Assembly (NCBI RefSeq): GCF_030816015.1
Contig: NZ_JAUSXN010000001.1
Coordinates: 1,240,001-1,304,000 of the forward strand
Reading direction: 5' to 3'
Origin: Pedobacter sp. W3I1
GTDB taxonomy: Bacteria; Bacteroidota; Bacteroidia; Sphingobacteriales; Sphingobacteriaceae
DNA: 64,000 bases
Below are positions 26,023-34,469 of this stretch, piece by piece; position 1 is the first letter of the stretch, and every line of letters begins with the position of its first letter. The translations under genes and the position numbers were made by a program. The notes beneath the pieces were generated by a model. That model saw nothing but the letters and a program-made list of their open reading frames with translations, made no database searches and was not told the DNA's origin.

Positions 26023-26928
26023 TTAATTTCCACCTAAAATAATTGGTGCACTTTTGCCATTACCCATAATAATAACTTTGGTATTGGCCGATTTTGCAAT
26101 TTCTTTTTGAGCCAGTATAGACTCGTATTGGAGCTGGCGATCGCTTAATCCTGTTGAAAGGATACGTTGATAATCGGCAATCCCTTGTGCTTCTACTCTT
26201 TTACGTTCAGCTTCCTGGCGTTCCTTTTGAAGTACAAACGTCATCTTTTGTGCATCTTGTTCTGCGTTTATCTTAGATTCTATACTTGCTTTTACTGATG
26301 CTGGTAGAGTGATGTTACGCACCAGGAGCTGCTCTAATTCTAAACCTCTTTTTGCAAAACTCTTCTCTATGGTGTTGAATATTTTAGATTGAAATTCGTC
26401 ACGCTTGCTCGAGTACAATGCAACAGCATCGTAAGCAACAGCGTTATCGCGTATGGCGGTACGGGAAACCGGGCGAACAATTTTTTCCAGATAATCAGTA
26501 CCTATTTCCCTTAAGATATTCGGAGCGGCACTTCCTTTTACCCTGAATAATACCGAGAGATCAATAATGACCTCCAGGCCATCGGCAGATAAAACACGTA
26601 GCGCATCATCAGTTTGTTTATTGCCTTCATCATGCACGCCAGACATGGTGTAGTTCTGTGTTTTAACATCAAAAGGCGTAATTACCGCTATAGGATTAAT
26701 TACATTCAGGCCACTATATAAAACTTCGTTATCTACCTTTCCAAAAACGGTTTTAACCCCAACCTCACCTGCATCGATAACTTTAAACATGGAAAATGAT
26801 AAGCCAATGATCACGAGTACTACACCAATAATTTTAGTGATACTACTATAACGGCCAATAAGATTATTTTGGCTTGATACCGCAAAGCCGATAAAAATGA
26901 TAATAATTCCGATGATACTTAAGAACAT
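26023..26928 (-). CDS. Prohibitin/SPFH domain membrane protein
   Basis: 301 residues. Two hydrophobic segments lie at about residues 2-19 and 31-51. The SPFH/band-7 domain follows (IDAGEVGVKTVFGKV, LYSGLNVINPI, LEVIIDLSVLFRVKG, YLEKIVRPVSRTAIRDNAVAYDAVALYSSKRDEF, LEQLLVRNITLP). A coiled coil rich in Ala, Glu and Gln runs from about 215 to 275 (KINAEQDAQKMTFVLQKERQEAERKRVEAQGIA). These features match prohibitin-type SPFH proteins, which form ring-like membrane scaffolds. The rhodanese gene follows after 19 bases on the same strand, so the pair is probably one operon. Confidence 0.92.
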   Translation of the reverse strand: MFLSIIGIIIIFIGFAVSSQNNLIGRYSSITKIIGVVLVIIGLSFSMFKVIDAGEVGVKTVFGKVDNEVLYSGLNVINPIAVITPFDVKTQNYTMSGVHDEGNKQTDDALRVLSADGLEVIIDLSVLFRVKGSAAPNILREIGTDYLEKIVRPVSRTAIRDNAVAYDAVALYSSKRDEFQSKIFNTIEKSFAKRGLELEQLLVRNITLPASVKASIESKINAEQDAQKMTFVLQKERQEAERKRVEAQGIADYQRILSTGLSDRQLQYESILAQKEIAKSANTKVIIMGNGKSAPIILGGN

Positions 26929-27070
26929 ATAATTTAGATTTTTATTAAAGATAAGTATTTAATACAATCCGGTTGAAAAAACAATTATGGATTAACCCAT
27001 TACTATAAACGTAACTTCTGTGGGGTAGTGTCAAAGTAGCCCTATGAAATTATGAGATAATGAAATAAAT

Positions 27071-27102
27071 TTGTTTTTGTTACCATTTTGGTAATATATT
27101 TG
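27071..27102 (+). promoter_or_regulatory. higBA promoter with overlapping inverted repeat
   Basis: The -7 box TATATTTG (27095-27102) ends three bases before ATG 27106, with TTTTTG-type sequence at 27074-27079 in the -33 region. An inverted repeat TTACCATTTTGGTAA (27080-27094) fills the spacer and is a natural site for HigA autorepression. Confidence 0.65.
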
Positions 27103-27105
27103 TAC

Positions 27106-27417
27106 ATGCGGATTATTGCTAAAAAGACACTTGTTGAATATTACAAGAAGCACAGCACCGCCAAGGCTAGTTTAGAAGCTTGGTATGGTGAGGTTGTTGA
27201 ACAAGATTGGAATATGCCTGCAGATGTAATTAAGTTGTATGCAACTGCAGACGTAATAACAGGTAAACGATTCGTATTTAACATTAAGGGTAACGATTAT
27301 AGGTTGATTGCCGATATAGAATTTAAATTAAAAATTGTTTTTATAGTTTGGATTGGCACACATGCTAATTATGATAAAATTAATGTGGAGGAGGTAAAGT
27401 ATGTTAAAAGTAATTAA
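27106..27417 (+). CDS. higB: HigB-type toxin (mRNA interferase)
   Basis: 103 residues from ATG 27106; an in-frame start six codons upstream lies inside the promoter and is rejected. The sequence MRIIAKKTLVEYYKKH, LEAWYGEVVEQDWNMPADVIKLYATADVI, RFVFNIKGNDYRLIADIEFKLKIVFIVWIGTHANYDKI is the HigB/HigB_toxin (PF09907-like) family of RelE-fold ribosome-dependent RNases. The toxin gene comes first, as is normal for higBA. Its end overlaps the start of the antitoxin gene by 17 bases, which couples their translation. Confidence 0.92.
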   Translation: MRIIAKKTLVEYYKKHSTAKASLEAWYGEVVEQDWNMPADVIKLYATADVITGKRFVFNIKGNDYRLIADIEFKLKIVFIVWIGTHANYDKINVEEVKYVKSN

Positions 27418-27760
27418 AACAGAGAATGAGTATGAATTGGCTTTAGAAAAGGCCTACTTGTTGATGCAAAAAGATCTTGATTTGGATACCGAGCAAGCTG
27501 ATGAATTGGATTTGTTAACCTTATTAATAGAACATTACGAAAAAAGTCATTATCCAATCGCACCTCCATCACCAATTGAAGCCATCAAATTTAGGTTAGA
27601 ACAGTTGGGTAAAGCGCCAAGTGAGCTATCTAAAATTTTAGGTGCCCGCAGTCGCCAATCTGAAATATTGAGCGGTAAGCGCAAGCTCAGTTTAAGTATG
27701 ATTAGAAAATTACATGAGATTTTGAATATTCCGGCCAGTAGTTTGATTGGTGCTTATTAA
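27401..27760 (+). CDS. higA: HigA-type antitoxin with HTH domain
   Basis: 119 residues. The N-terminal half is acidic and helical (ALEKAYLLMQKDLDLDTEQADELDLLTLLIEHYEK), and the C-terminal half is an XRE-type HTH (EAIKFRLEQLGKAPSELSKILGARSRQSEILSGKRKLSLSMIRKLHEIL, about 60-110). It binds HigB and represses the operon. The palindrome TTACC-N5-GGTAA in the promoter is the likely target. The gene overlaps the toxin gene by 17 bases. Confidence 0.92.
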   Translation: MLKVIKTENEYELALEKAYLLMQKDLDLDTEQADELDLLTLLIEHYEKSHYPIAPPSPIEAIKFRLEQLGKAPSELSKILGARSRQSEILSGKRKLSLSMIRKLHEILNIPASSLIGAY

Positions 27761-28394
27761 GCTATTTATTATCTGCGACGCTCAAACTAAGCCAAGATTG
27801 CTATAACTGCTTTTTAGACATAATTTCATAGTAATGTGTAGAGGATGTTGAGGCGATAATATAATAACTAACATAAGAATGACTGCTTCGGGTTATTACA
27901 ATTTCCTTCGCTTGCAGGTCGCAATGTCGCGAAAACTGGACGGTAAATTGATCTTCTTTAAACTTTGCAGGGAAAACGTTAATATTAGAAATCGACTTTG
28001 CCACTTAAACCCGATATACGTGGAAAGCGAGTTCTTCACGAGCTTGCAACATTAGCGGGGCCGAACCCAGCCTAAAGATGGCTGAAACTGCTTTTCATAT
28101 AACAGTTTATAATTATGGAGCGATGCTAAGATAGCTAGAATGTTTAAGGCGAGATAGATTGCTTCACGCCACCACCATTTCTTCCGCTTCGGTTCGCAAT
28201 GACGACGAGAGAAAGGAATAACCGCAACTCCTTAATCTTCAACTGAAAACTCATAATTGCCAACTGAAAACTTTTTGCGCTAAGCCCTTGATTTTTAAAA
28301 AGAATTGTTCTACTTTTGCAGTCCGTTTTATGGGCTATCTGCAAGGATGCCGGGGGAGCGGTAAATTTTTTAATAAAAAACATAAAAAAGCACA
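27761..28394. other. Long gap before the rpsL operon
   Basis: No convincing gene in 634 bases. It holds scattered repeat-like pieces, for example CGCTTGCAGGTCGCAATGTC near 27908 and CTTCGGTTCGCAATGACGAC near 28185, which resemble each other. The rpsL promoter lies at its end (28288-28318), followed by about 75 bases of leader. Two open frames on the minus strand overlap repeats or the promoter and lack protein character. Confidence 0.6.
28288..28318 (+). promoter_or_regulatory. Promoter of the rpsL-rpsG-fusA-rpsJ operon
   Basis: TTG at 28288-28290, 20-base spacer, TACTTTTG at 28311-28318. This fits the Bacteroidota housekeeping consensus (TTTG-N19-TAnnTTTG). The leader to rpsL is about 75 bases and contains GGATGCCGGGGGAGC. 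Confidence 0.75.
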
Positions 28395-28808
28395 ATGCCA
28401 ACCATTCAACAATTAGTTAGAAAAGGTAGAGTAGCACTGGAGTTCAAGAGTAAGTCTCCAGCGTTGGACAGCTGTCCACAGCGAAGAGGTGTATGTACAC
28501 GTGTGTACACCACTACCCCTAAAAAACCAAACTCAGCAATGCGTAAAGTAGCCCGTGTTCGTTTAACGAACGGTAAAGAGGTTAATGCATACATTCCTGG
28601 AGAAGGTCACAACTTACAGGAGCACTCAATCGTATTGATCCGTGGTGGTCGTGTTAAAGATTTACCAGGTGTACGTTACCACATTATCCGTGGTGCATTA
28701 GATACATCAGGTGTAGCTGGTCGTAACCAACGTCGTTCTAAATATGGTACTAAACGTCCTAAACCAGGACAGGTAGTTGCGGCACCAACAAAAGGTAAAA
28801 AGAAATAA
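28395..28808 (+). CDS. rpsL: 30S ribosomal protein S12
   Basis: 137 residues. The first gene of the str operon. The universally conserved blocks are present: [11 protein letters not shown] at the N-terminus, [34 protein letters not shown] in the decoding-centre loop, and [35 protein letters not shown], here seen as separate blocks of the known fold. The Lys in PKKPNSA that is altered in streptomycin-resistant strains is the normal residue. S12 sits at the decoding site of the small subunit. rpsG follows after 17 bases with a purine-rich GGGAGG stretch between them. Confidence 0.98.
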   Translation: MPTIQQLVRKGRVALEFKSKSPALDSCPQRRGVCTRVYTTTPKKPNSAMRKVARVRLTNGKEVNAYIPGEGHNLQEHSIVLIRGGRVKDLPGVRYHIIRGALDTSGVAGRNQRRSKYGTKRPKPGQVVAAPTKGKKK

Positions 28809-28825
28809 TCGGGAGGAAATAAGAA

Positions 28826-29293
28826 ATGAGAAAGTCAAAACCAAAAAAGAGAATTATTCTTCCTGATCCAAAATTTAATGATATTCAGGTAACTCGTTTT
28901 GTAAACAATATGATGTACGATGGAAAAAAATCTATCGCTTATTCTATTTTTTACGATGCTGTTGAAATTGCTGAGAAAAAAGCAGGTGAAAACGGTTTAG
29001 AGATATTTAAACGTGCTTTAACTAACATTATGCCAGCTGTAGAGGTTAAATCTCGTCGTGTTGGTGGTGCTAACTTCCAGGTTCCAACTGAGGTTAGACC
29101 AGAGCGTAAAACAGCTTTAGGTATGAAATGGTTAATTTTATACGCTCGTAAACGTGGCGAAAAAACCATGAAAGAGAAATTAGCTGGTGAAATCGTAGCT
29201 GCTGCTAAAGGCGAAGGTGCTGCTGTTAAGAAAAAAGAAGATACGCATAAAATGGCTGAGGCTAACAAAGCGTTCTCTCACTTCAGATTCTAG
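28826..29293 (+). CDS. rpsG: 30S ribosomal protein S7
   Basis: 155 residues, typical length. Conserved segments are [51 protein letters not shown], and the C-terminal [18 protein letters not shown]7 organises the head of the 30S subunit near the E site, and in other bacteria represses the str operon. It lies between rpsL and a repeat-bearing gap of 130 bases before fusA. Confidence 0.98.
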   Translation: MRKSKPKKRIILPDPKFNDIQVTRFVNNMMYDGKKSIAYSIFYDAVEIAEKKAGENGLEIFKRALTNIMPAVEVKSRRVGGANFQVPTEVRPERKTALGMKWLILYARKRGEKTMKEKLAGEIVAAAKGEGAAVKKKEDTHKMAEANKAFSHFRF

Positions 29294-29355
29294 TAATTAG
29301 GATTAACAGATTAGTAAGATTACACAGATTATTATAGGATTACACAGATAAAATT

Positions 29356-29394
29356 GATTTCACCGATTATATAAAATGATCGGTGAAATCTTTT
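29356..29394 (+). terminator. Hairpin between rpsG and fusA
   Basis: Perfect 12-bp stem GATTTCACCGAT / ATCGGTGAAATC with an 11-base AT loop, followed by TTTT. It is part of a repeat-like stretch (GATTACACAGAT-type units from 29298). It may attenuate or process the transcript before fusA. Confidence 0.6.
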
Positions 29395-29423
29395 AAATCG
29401 GTGCAATCAATACTAAAAACATA

Positions 29424-31538
29424 ATGGCAAGAGATTTAAAATTTACAAGAAATATTGGAATCGCGGCTCACATTGATGCAGGTAAAACTACAACAACTGA
29501 GCGTATTCTTTATTATGCTGGTGTAAGTCATAAAATTGGTGAAGTACACGAAGGTGCTGCAACAATGGACTGGATGGCACAAGAGCAAGAACGTGGTATC
29601 ACGATCACTTCTGCTGCAACTACGGTTGAGTGGAAATACAGAGGTCAGGCTTACCACATGAACATTATCGATACACCAGGACACGTTGATTTTACCGTAG
29701 AGGTAAACCGCTCGTTACGTGTATTAGATGGTTTAGTGTTCTTGTTTTCTGCAGTTGATGGTGTTGAGCCTCAATCAGAAACCAACTGGCGTTTGGCTAA
29801 CAACTATAATGTTGCCCGTATCGGTTTCGTTAACAAAATGGACCGTTCTGGAGCCGACTTCTTAAAAGTTGTTAAACAAGTAAAAGATATGTTGGGTAGT
29901 AATGCAGTTCCATTGCAATTACCTATCGGTGCTGAAGACGGATTTAAAGGTGTGGTTGATTTAATTAACAACCGTGGTATTGTTTGGAATGAGCATGATA
30001 AAGGTATGACCTTTACTGAAGTGCCTATCCCAGATGATATGTTGGATGAGGTTGCTGAGTGGAGAGAGAAATTACTAGAATCAGTTGCTGATTATGATGA
30101 GTCTTTAATGGAGAAATTCTTTGAAGATCCAAACTCAATCACTGAGCGCGAAATTTTAGATGCTTTGCGTGCAGCTGTTTTAGATGCTAAAATCGTTCCT
30201 ATGGTTTGTGGTTCATCTTTCAAAAACAAAGGTGTTCAAACCATGTTGGATTACGTGATGGAATTATTGCCTTCACCTCTTGATTCAGAAGGTGTAACAG
30301 GTCTTAATCCAGATACAGGTGCTGAAGTTTTATTAAAACCAAGTATCAATGAGCCATTTGCAGCTTTAGCATTTAAAATTGCAACTGACCCATTTGTAGG
30401 CCGTTTATGTTTTATCCGTGTTTATTCAGGTAACCTGGAAGCAGGTTCTTACGTTTATAATACCCGTTCAGAAAACAAAGAACGTATTTCCCGTATCTTC
30501 CAAATGCATGCTAACAAGCAAAACCCTGTGCCAAATGTGGCTGCTGGTGATATTGCTGCGGTAGTTGGATTTAAAGATATCAAAACTGGTGATACACTTT
30601 GTGATGAGAAAAATCCAATCATTCTTGAATCAATGAACTTCCCTGAGCCAGTTATCGGTTTAGCTATTGAGCCTAAAACTCAAGCTGACGTTGATAAATT
30701 GGGTATGGGCTTAGCTAAATTGGCTGAAGAAGATCCTACATTCAGAGTTCAAACTGATCAGGAAACTGGTCAAACGGTTATCTCTGGTATGGGTGAGTTA
30801 CACTTAGATATTTTAATTGACCGTTTAAAACGCGAATTTAAAGTAGAGGTTAACCAAGGTGCGCCACAAGTAGCTTACAAAGAAGCTATTTTCGGTACAA
30901 CAACACACCGTGAAACATATAAGAAACAATCAGGTGGTCGTGGTAAATTTGCTGATATTTCAGTAGTTATCTCACCAATTGATGCTGATTTCGAAAAAGG
31001 TGGTTTACAGTTCGTAAACGAAATTACTGGTGGTTCAATTCCTCGTGAATTTATCCCTTCAGTAGAAAAAGGTTTTGCTGCATCTATGGCGAATGGCGTA
31101 TTAGCAGGATATCCACTTCCTGATATGAAAGTTCGTTTAACAGATGGTTCATTCCACGCGGTCGATTCAGATGCTTTATCATTTGAGCTTGCAGCTAAAA
31201 TGGCATATCGCGAGGCTTTACCTAAATGTAAACCTACTTTGATGGAGCCAATCATGAAAATCGAAATCTTAACCCCTGAAGAAAACATGGGTGATGTGAT
31301 CGGTGATATGAACCGTCGTCGTGGTCAATTATTAGGTATGGATACCCGTAATGGATCTCAGGTAATTAAAGCTACTGTGCCACTTTCTGAAATGTTTGGT
31401 TATGTAACGCAGTTACGTACAATCACTTCAGGCCGTGCAACTTCTACAATGGAATTTGACCACTATGAAGCTGCGCCTAAAAACGTACAGGATGAAGTAG
31501 TTGCTAAATCTAAAGGAAGAGTAAAATCTGAAGACTAG
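29424..31538 (+). CDS. fusA: Elongation factor G
   Basis: 704 residues. GTPase motifs: G1 [21 protein letters not shown] near residue 10, G3 IDTPGHVDF near 87, G4 FVNKMDRSG near 141. The switch region has [19 protein letters not shown]. Domains II-V follow, with the domain IV loop around [16 protein letters not shown] and domain [21 protein letters not shown] drives translocation of tRNA and mRNA after peptide bond formation and also works with RRF in recycling. It is the third gene of the str operon. The usual tuf gene does not follow; rpsJ does, after a repeat-bearing gap. Confidence 0.98.
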   Translation: MARDLKFTRNIGIAAHIDAGKTTTTERILYYAGVSHKIGEVHEGAATMDWMAQEQERGITITSAATTVEWKYRGQAYHMNIIDTPGHVDFTVEVNRSLRVLDGLVFLFSAVDGVEPQSETNWRLANNYNVARIGFVNKMDRSGADFLKVVKQVKDMLGSNAVPLQLPIGAEDGFKGVVDLINNRGIVWNEHDKGMTFTEVPIPDDMLDEVAEWREKLLESVADYDESLMEKFFEDPNSITEREILDALRAAVLDAKIVPMVCGSSFKNKGVQTMLDYVMELLPSPLDSEGVTGLNPDTGAEVLLKPSINEPFAALAFKIATDPFVGRLCFIRVYSGNLEAGSYVYNTRSENKERISRIFQMHANKQNPVPNVAAGDIAAVVGFKDIKTGDTLCDEKNPIILESMNFPEPVIGLAIEPKTQADVDKLGMGLAKLAEEDPTFRVQTDQETGQTVISGMGELHLDILIDRLKREFKVEVNQGAPQVAYKEAIFGTTTHRETYKKQSGGRGKFADISVVISPIDADFEKGGLQFVNEITGGSIPREFIPSVEKGFAASMANGVLAGYPLPDMKVRLTDGSFHAVDSDALSFELAAKMAYREALPKCKPTLMEPIMKIEILTPEENMGDVIGDMNRRRGQLLGMDTRNGSQVIKATVPLSEMFGYVTQLRTITSGRATSTMEFDHYEAAPKNVQDEVVAKSKGRVKSED

Positions 31539-31553
31539 TTAGAACAAGTATTT

Positions 31554-31616
31554 TAGTATCAAGTATCAAGACGGATTGTCCAATCTTGATACTCGGTACT
31601 TGTATCTTTGATACTA
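31554..31616. repeat. GTATCAAG-type palindromic repeat, copy 1 (fusA-rpsJ gap)
   Basis: TAGTATCAAGTATCAAG at 31554-31570 faces ATCTTGATACTC and TATCTTTGATACTA at 31582-31616, so the stretch folds into a long imperfect hairpin. A second copy lies at 52549-52632 between rpsN and rpsH. Confidence 0.7.
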
Positions 31617-31678
31617 TAAATGATAAATCCGGTTTCTGTTATTAATAGCTCTAACAGAAAGCCATAATTAAATATAAG

Positions 31679-31984
31679 ATGAGCCAAAGAATCAGAATTA
31701 AATTAAAATCTTACGATTACAACTTAGTAGATAAATCTGCTGAGAAAATCGTAAAAACTGTTAAACCTACGGGTGCAGTTGTAAGTGGACCAATTCCACT
31801 TCCTACAGAGAAAAAAATCTTTACTGTTTTACGTTCTCCACACGTAAACAAAAAAGCTAGAGAGCAATTCCAATTATGCGCTTACAAACGTTTATTGGAT
31901 ATTTATAGCTCTAACTCTAAAACAGTTGATGCTTTAATGAAACTTGAATTACCTAGCGGTGTTGAAGTTGAAATCAAAGTTTAA
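31679..31984 (+). CDS. rpsJ: 30S ribosomal protein S10
   Basis: 101 residues, typical length. Conserved segments are [49 protein letters not shown], and [11 protein letters not shown] at the end. S10 belongs to the head of the 30S subunit and also works in antitermination as NusE. In many bacteria it is followed at once by rplC. Here a terminator follows 20 bases after the stop and rplC is 14.1 kb away. Confidence 0.98.
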   Translation: MSQRIRIKLKSYDYNLVDKSAEKIVKTVKPTGAVVSGPIPLPTEKKIFTVLRSPHVNKKAREQFQLCAYKRLLDIYSSNSKTVDALMKLELPSGVEVEIKV

Positions 31985-32004
31985 TTGGTTTTAAAAGAAC
32001 AGGA

Positions 32005-32035
32005 AAGGTCTCGATGCAAATCGGGGCCTTTTTTT
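32005..32035 (+). terminator. Rho-independent terminator after rpsJ
   Basis: Ten-pair stem AAGGTCTCGA / TCGGGGCCTT (with two G-T pairs), loop TGCAAA, then seven T. It ends the rpsL-rpsG-fusA-rpsJ transcript and separates rpsJ from the rest of the S10 cluster. Confidence 0.88.
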
Positions 32036-32083
32036 ATGTATTCAAATTCCAAAACAAAAGCAACATTATCGGGTTGTACTGAT

Positions 32084-32329
32084 ATGACTAAGGAAGATAA
32101 GAAGCAAAAAGGATTACCAGTTGAAGGACAGGATTTTGCTGATCCTAAAGAAGAATTGAAAGATAAACCTTCCTCATATGGCGAAGTGACCAATCAAAAA
32201 GATGGTGATTTTTCTGAGCTCGAAGAAAGCAGGATGGAAAATCCACCAAAGCGTCGGGATACAAATGGATCAACTAAAGATGATTTAGATAGTAGTACAG
32301 AGATAGATCAAAGCAAAGGGGTACAATAG
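32084..32329 (+). CDS. Small hydrophilic, probably disordered protein
   Basis: 81 residues from ATG 32084 (MTKEDKKQKGLPVEG). Another in-frame ATG at 32036 touches the terminator and is less likely. The protein is almost all charged or polar residues (KEELKDKPSSYGEV, DFSELEESRMENPPKRR, DDLDSSTEIDQSKG), with no Trp or Cys and no hydrophobic core, so it is probably disordered. It is one of four such small genes between 32.0 and 33.6 kb. No family is recognised; a stress hydrophilin role is a guess. Confidence 0.55.
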   Translation: MTKEDKKQKGLPVEGQDFADPKEELKDKPSSYGEVTNQKDGDFSELEESRMENPPKRRDTNGSTKDDLDSSTEIDQSKGVQ

Positions 32330-32450
32330 TAGCAAATTGATTGTAGGATTGGGTAAAATCATATGCTTGGATCTTGGATACTATATATTAACGCCTGGCG
32401 TAAACTTTTTATTGTACCAACTGTTGTTAATATAGAAGTATATACAAAAA

Positions 32451-32735
32451 ATGATGGCTATGGAAATGAATGAGAATAAAAGTATAGACCCTAATTCGGA
32501 GAGTAACCACAATGAGGAAGATATAGAATGGGATAATGGAGAGGCTACTTACGGGCATAAACGCACCGATTTTAAGCGTAAAGATCAACCAGAAGCGTCG
32601 CATTTATTGAAAACAGAAAATGATCATACCCATACTGTAAATGAAAATTTAAATAATTCAAATTTAAGTCAGGGTGAAGACATCGGAAATAGAAACAAGA
32701 ATAATGAAAAAGGTTTGAGCGGGCAAGATTTATAA
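32451..32735 (+). CDS. Small hydrophilic, probably disordered protein
   Basis: 94 residues. Starts ATG ATG GCT ATG, so the exact start is uncertain by a few codons. Rich in Asn, Glu, Lys and His (SNHNEEDIEWDNGEATYGHKRTDFKRKDQPEASHLLK, then NENLNNSNLSQGED), with no hydrophobic core, membrane part or Cys. It lies on the same strand as the preceding small gene, 121 bases after it. No family recognised. Confidence 0.55.
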   Translation: MMAMEMNENKSIDPNSESNHNEEDIEWDNGEATYGHKRTDFKRKDQPEASHLLKTENDHTHTVNENLNNSNLSQGEDIGNRNKNNEKGLSGQDL

Positions 32736-33010
32736 TCTGGTTATTTATAAAGAGACTATCCATATAGAATAATCCCTTTATAAGCTTGTATGCATTTTCC
32801 GGTAGATGGAAATTAGTTAGGACTCCACAACTGAAATGCGTTAATCAAGTAGCAAATGCCCTTAAATAGTTTAGTCTCTGATTTTTTTAATCTTTGTCGC
32901 GAATCCTATAGCGCTGCAAATTTCAAGAACTTATCATCAATTTACAAGGAGTATAGCATTAATATATTGACATATGTCAATTATACATGTCTCTTATGTC
33001 AGATTAATTA
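32736..33010. other. Convergent gap with a 16-bp perfect palindrome
   Basis: Between a plus-strand and a minus-strand small gene. ATTGACATATGTCAAT at 32966-32981 is a perfect 16-base palindrome. No gene seen and no T-rich terminator. Confidence 0.5.
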
Positions 33011-33205
33011 TTAATACAAATCGCTTGTTTGCCGATAATCCTGTCTTATTTTTTCAGAATAATTCTTAACCTTATCCACGTATCCTGGAGCTTTTTCCTT
33101 AAAGTCATCAATTAACGACTTTCCATCAGTTGCCCGCTTTTTTGTGGCATATTTAAAGCCATATACGGCTGCTGCGCCTAAAATGGCATATTTTAATAGT
33201 CCCAT
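33011..33205 (-). CDS. Small membrane-anchored protein, YtxH-like in outline
   Basis: 64 residues. An N-terminal membrane segment (LLKYAILGAAAVYGFKYA, about 3-20) is followed by a basic patch (TKKRATDGKS) and a charged helix (LIDDFKEKAPGYVDKVKNYSEKIRQDYRQ). This is the outline of YtxH-type general stress proteins, but shorter, and I cannot assign it firmly. It follows a disordered-protein gene on the same strand by nine bases, so the two are probably one operon. Confidence 0.65.
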   Translation of the reverse strand: MGLLKYAILGAAAVYGFKYATKKRATDGKSLIDDFKEKAPGYVDKVKNYSEKIRQDYRQTSDLY

Positions 33206-33214
33206 AATTGTCTG

Positions 33215-33577
33215 TTAAATTCCTGTATTTAATGCATGATTTTCGTCAGCCTCATTAATACCGGTATTCGTTTTAAAATCTTCAGATGAACTTCCTGTAT
33301 GACTCGCTGCACTCTGTATGGTCGGGTTTTTATCAGAACTGTTATATGCATCGTCGCTAAGTGAATCTTTACCTTGAGTACCAGAATTATCGCGACCATC
33401 TTTTGCCAACGGATTTCCCGTAATCAATTCGCTCGGTTCTTTGCCATAACTGGTTACTATATCGGTGTTGTTACCGGCTTCATAAGCTTTTTGTACATCA
33501 GATTTTTCTGATTGCTCATCACCTGATCCTACGTAACCTTCAATATGCTCTTCCTTGTTATATATGTTCGTTTTCAT
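33215..33577 (-). CDS. Hydrophilic disordered protein
   Basis: 120 residues, starting MKTNIYNKEEHIEGYVGSG. It is nearly free of large hydrophobic residues and rich in Ser, Asp, Asn, Gly and Glu (NNTDIVTSYGKEPSELITGN, DGRDNSGTQGKDSLSDDAY, SHTGSSSEDFKTNTG). It is probably disordered. The next gene, nine bases downstream, encodes the small membrane protein, so the two probably work together. Similar short acidic proteins of unknown role are seen in Pedobacter-like genomes; no function is known to me. Confidence 0.65.
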   Translation of the reverse strand: MKTNIYNKEEHIEGYVGSGDEQSEKSDVQKAYEAGNNTDIVTSYGKEPSELITGNPLAKDGRDNSGTQGKDSLSDDAYNSSDKNPTIQSAASHTGSSSEDFKTNTGINEADENHALNTGI

Positions 33578-33652
33578 GGATATATCGCTTTATCAATAAA
33601 CAGAATGCAAACTAAATAGTTTGAATAAGGACAATCATAAATGAGAAGTAAC

Positions 33653-33680
33653 AAAAAAGGCAGATATTTCTATCTGCCTT
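33653..33680 (-). terminator. Rho-independent terminator (minus strand)
   Basis: Stem AAGGCAGATA / TATCTGCCTT with loop GAAA, followed by six T on the minus strand. It lies just after the stop of the CsgG-like gene. Confidence 0.85.
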
Positions 33681-33684
33681 CGTT

Positions 33685-34333
33685 TTAACTTTTATATGGG
33701 AAATTCCGTGATATTTTTCGCATCATCCGTTCTACCATATCATCGGTAGAACTCATAATGGTATCATCCATAGTTTTAAAGAAGCGCCATAAGAGTTCGC
33801 CATCAGGCCCATTGTTAATGGTTAGGAACATGGTTCCTGTTCCAGATTTTCCGCCGAAACCACCGAATAAAACTGCTGAGGCGATTGCACCCGCTTCAGA
33901 TTTGGTTTGCTCTGTTTCAAAACGGCCACCGATAACCGCATCAACACCAAGTATTTTGGCTAGTTCATCTTTAGTCGTTTCGTCTAACTTACCTAAAAAC
34001 ACCAGCTTTTTTTAATAAGATATTTGTTTTGTCAACATCCTGGAAAGTTACAGTATAGTCAGACGCTTTCCTTAGCAAAAAGGTATACATGCTAGCCTGT
34101 ATCGACTTTGCCATCGATTCTTCCTGATTTTTGTTGGCTTCTGGATTGAAATTTTTTGGTTGCTTCCTGTAAGAGATTTTTACTTCGAAAGGTAAAATGG
34201 CCACAATTTTTTGTGTTTTGATCGTTTCCTTTAATTTCGGACTTTCAAAAATTTGCTTCGAGCCTTCAAATTGTGCTTTGGTCAAAACCGTAAAGCAGCA
34301 TAAGATAGCGAGCGTTAATAAGATTTTTTTCAT
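33685..34333 (-). pseudogene. CsgG-like secreted protein with a frameshift
   Basis: Two overlapping minus-strand frames form one protein. The first (34333-33989) has a signal peptide (MKKILLTLAILCCFTVLTKAQ), then TIKTQKIVAILPFEVKISY, and ends shortly after DVDKTNILLKKAG. The second (to 33685) goes on with LGKLDETTKDELAKILGVDAVIGGRFE, GAIASAVLFGGFGGKSG and DGELLWRFFKTMDDTI. VAILPFE and the GVDAVIGGRF pattern are those of CsgG/curli-assembly-like lipid-side proteins, here without a lipobox. The break is at a run of seven A (34010-34016 on the plus strand as T); six would restore one frame of about 215 codons. It could be a real mutation, slippage, or a sequencing error. Confidence 0.72.
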
Positions 34334-34469
34334 TATTTGTTTGTTTAATTTTATTGCGAATATAAATATATCTTTTAATTGATGTCATATAATTTTACCT
34401 GATGCTTTATGCTTAACCATTTTCGCGTTTTGTTTAACTTGCGCCAAATTTTAAATGCCAACGGGATAA

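Noticed and set aside
27801..28004. Minus-strand open frame of 67 codons after higA
   Set aside because: It has no start context or family and overlaps repeat-like pieces.
28144..28401. Minus-strand open frame across the rpsL promoter
   Set aside because: It overlaps the promoter, leader and start of rpsL, and contains repeat pieces.
30875..31288. Minus-strand open frame opposite fusA (137 codons)
   Set aside because: It falls in a highly conserved part of EF-G. No independent evidence for a gene.
32036..32083. Upstream ATG for the first small hydrophilic gene
   Set aside because: It begins right in the T tail of the rpsJ terminator, so transcripts from upstream end there; the ATG at 32084 fits the polar character better.
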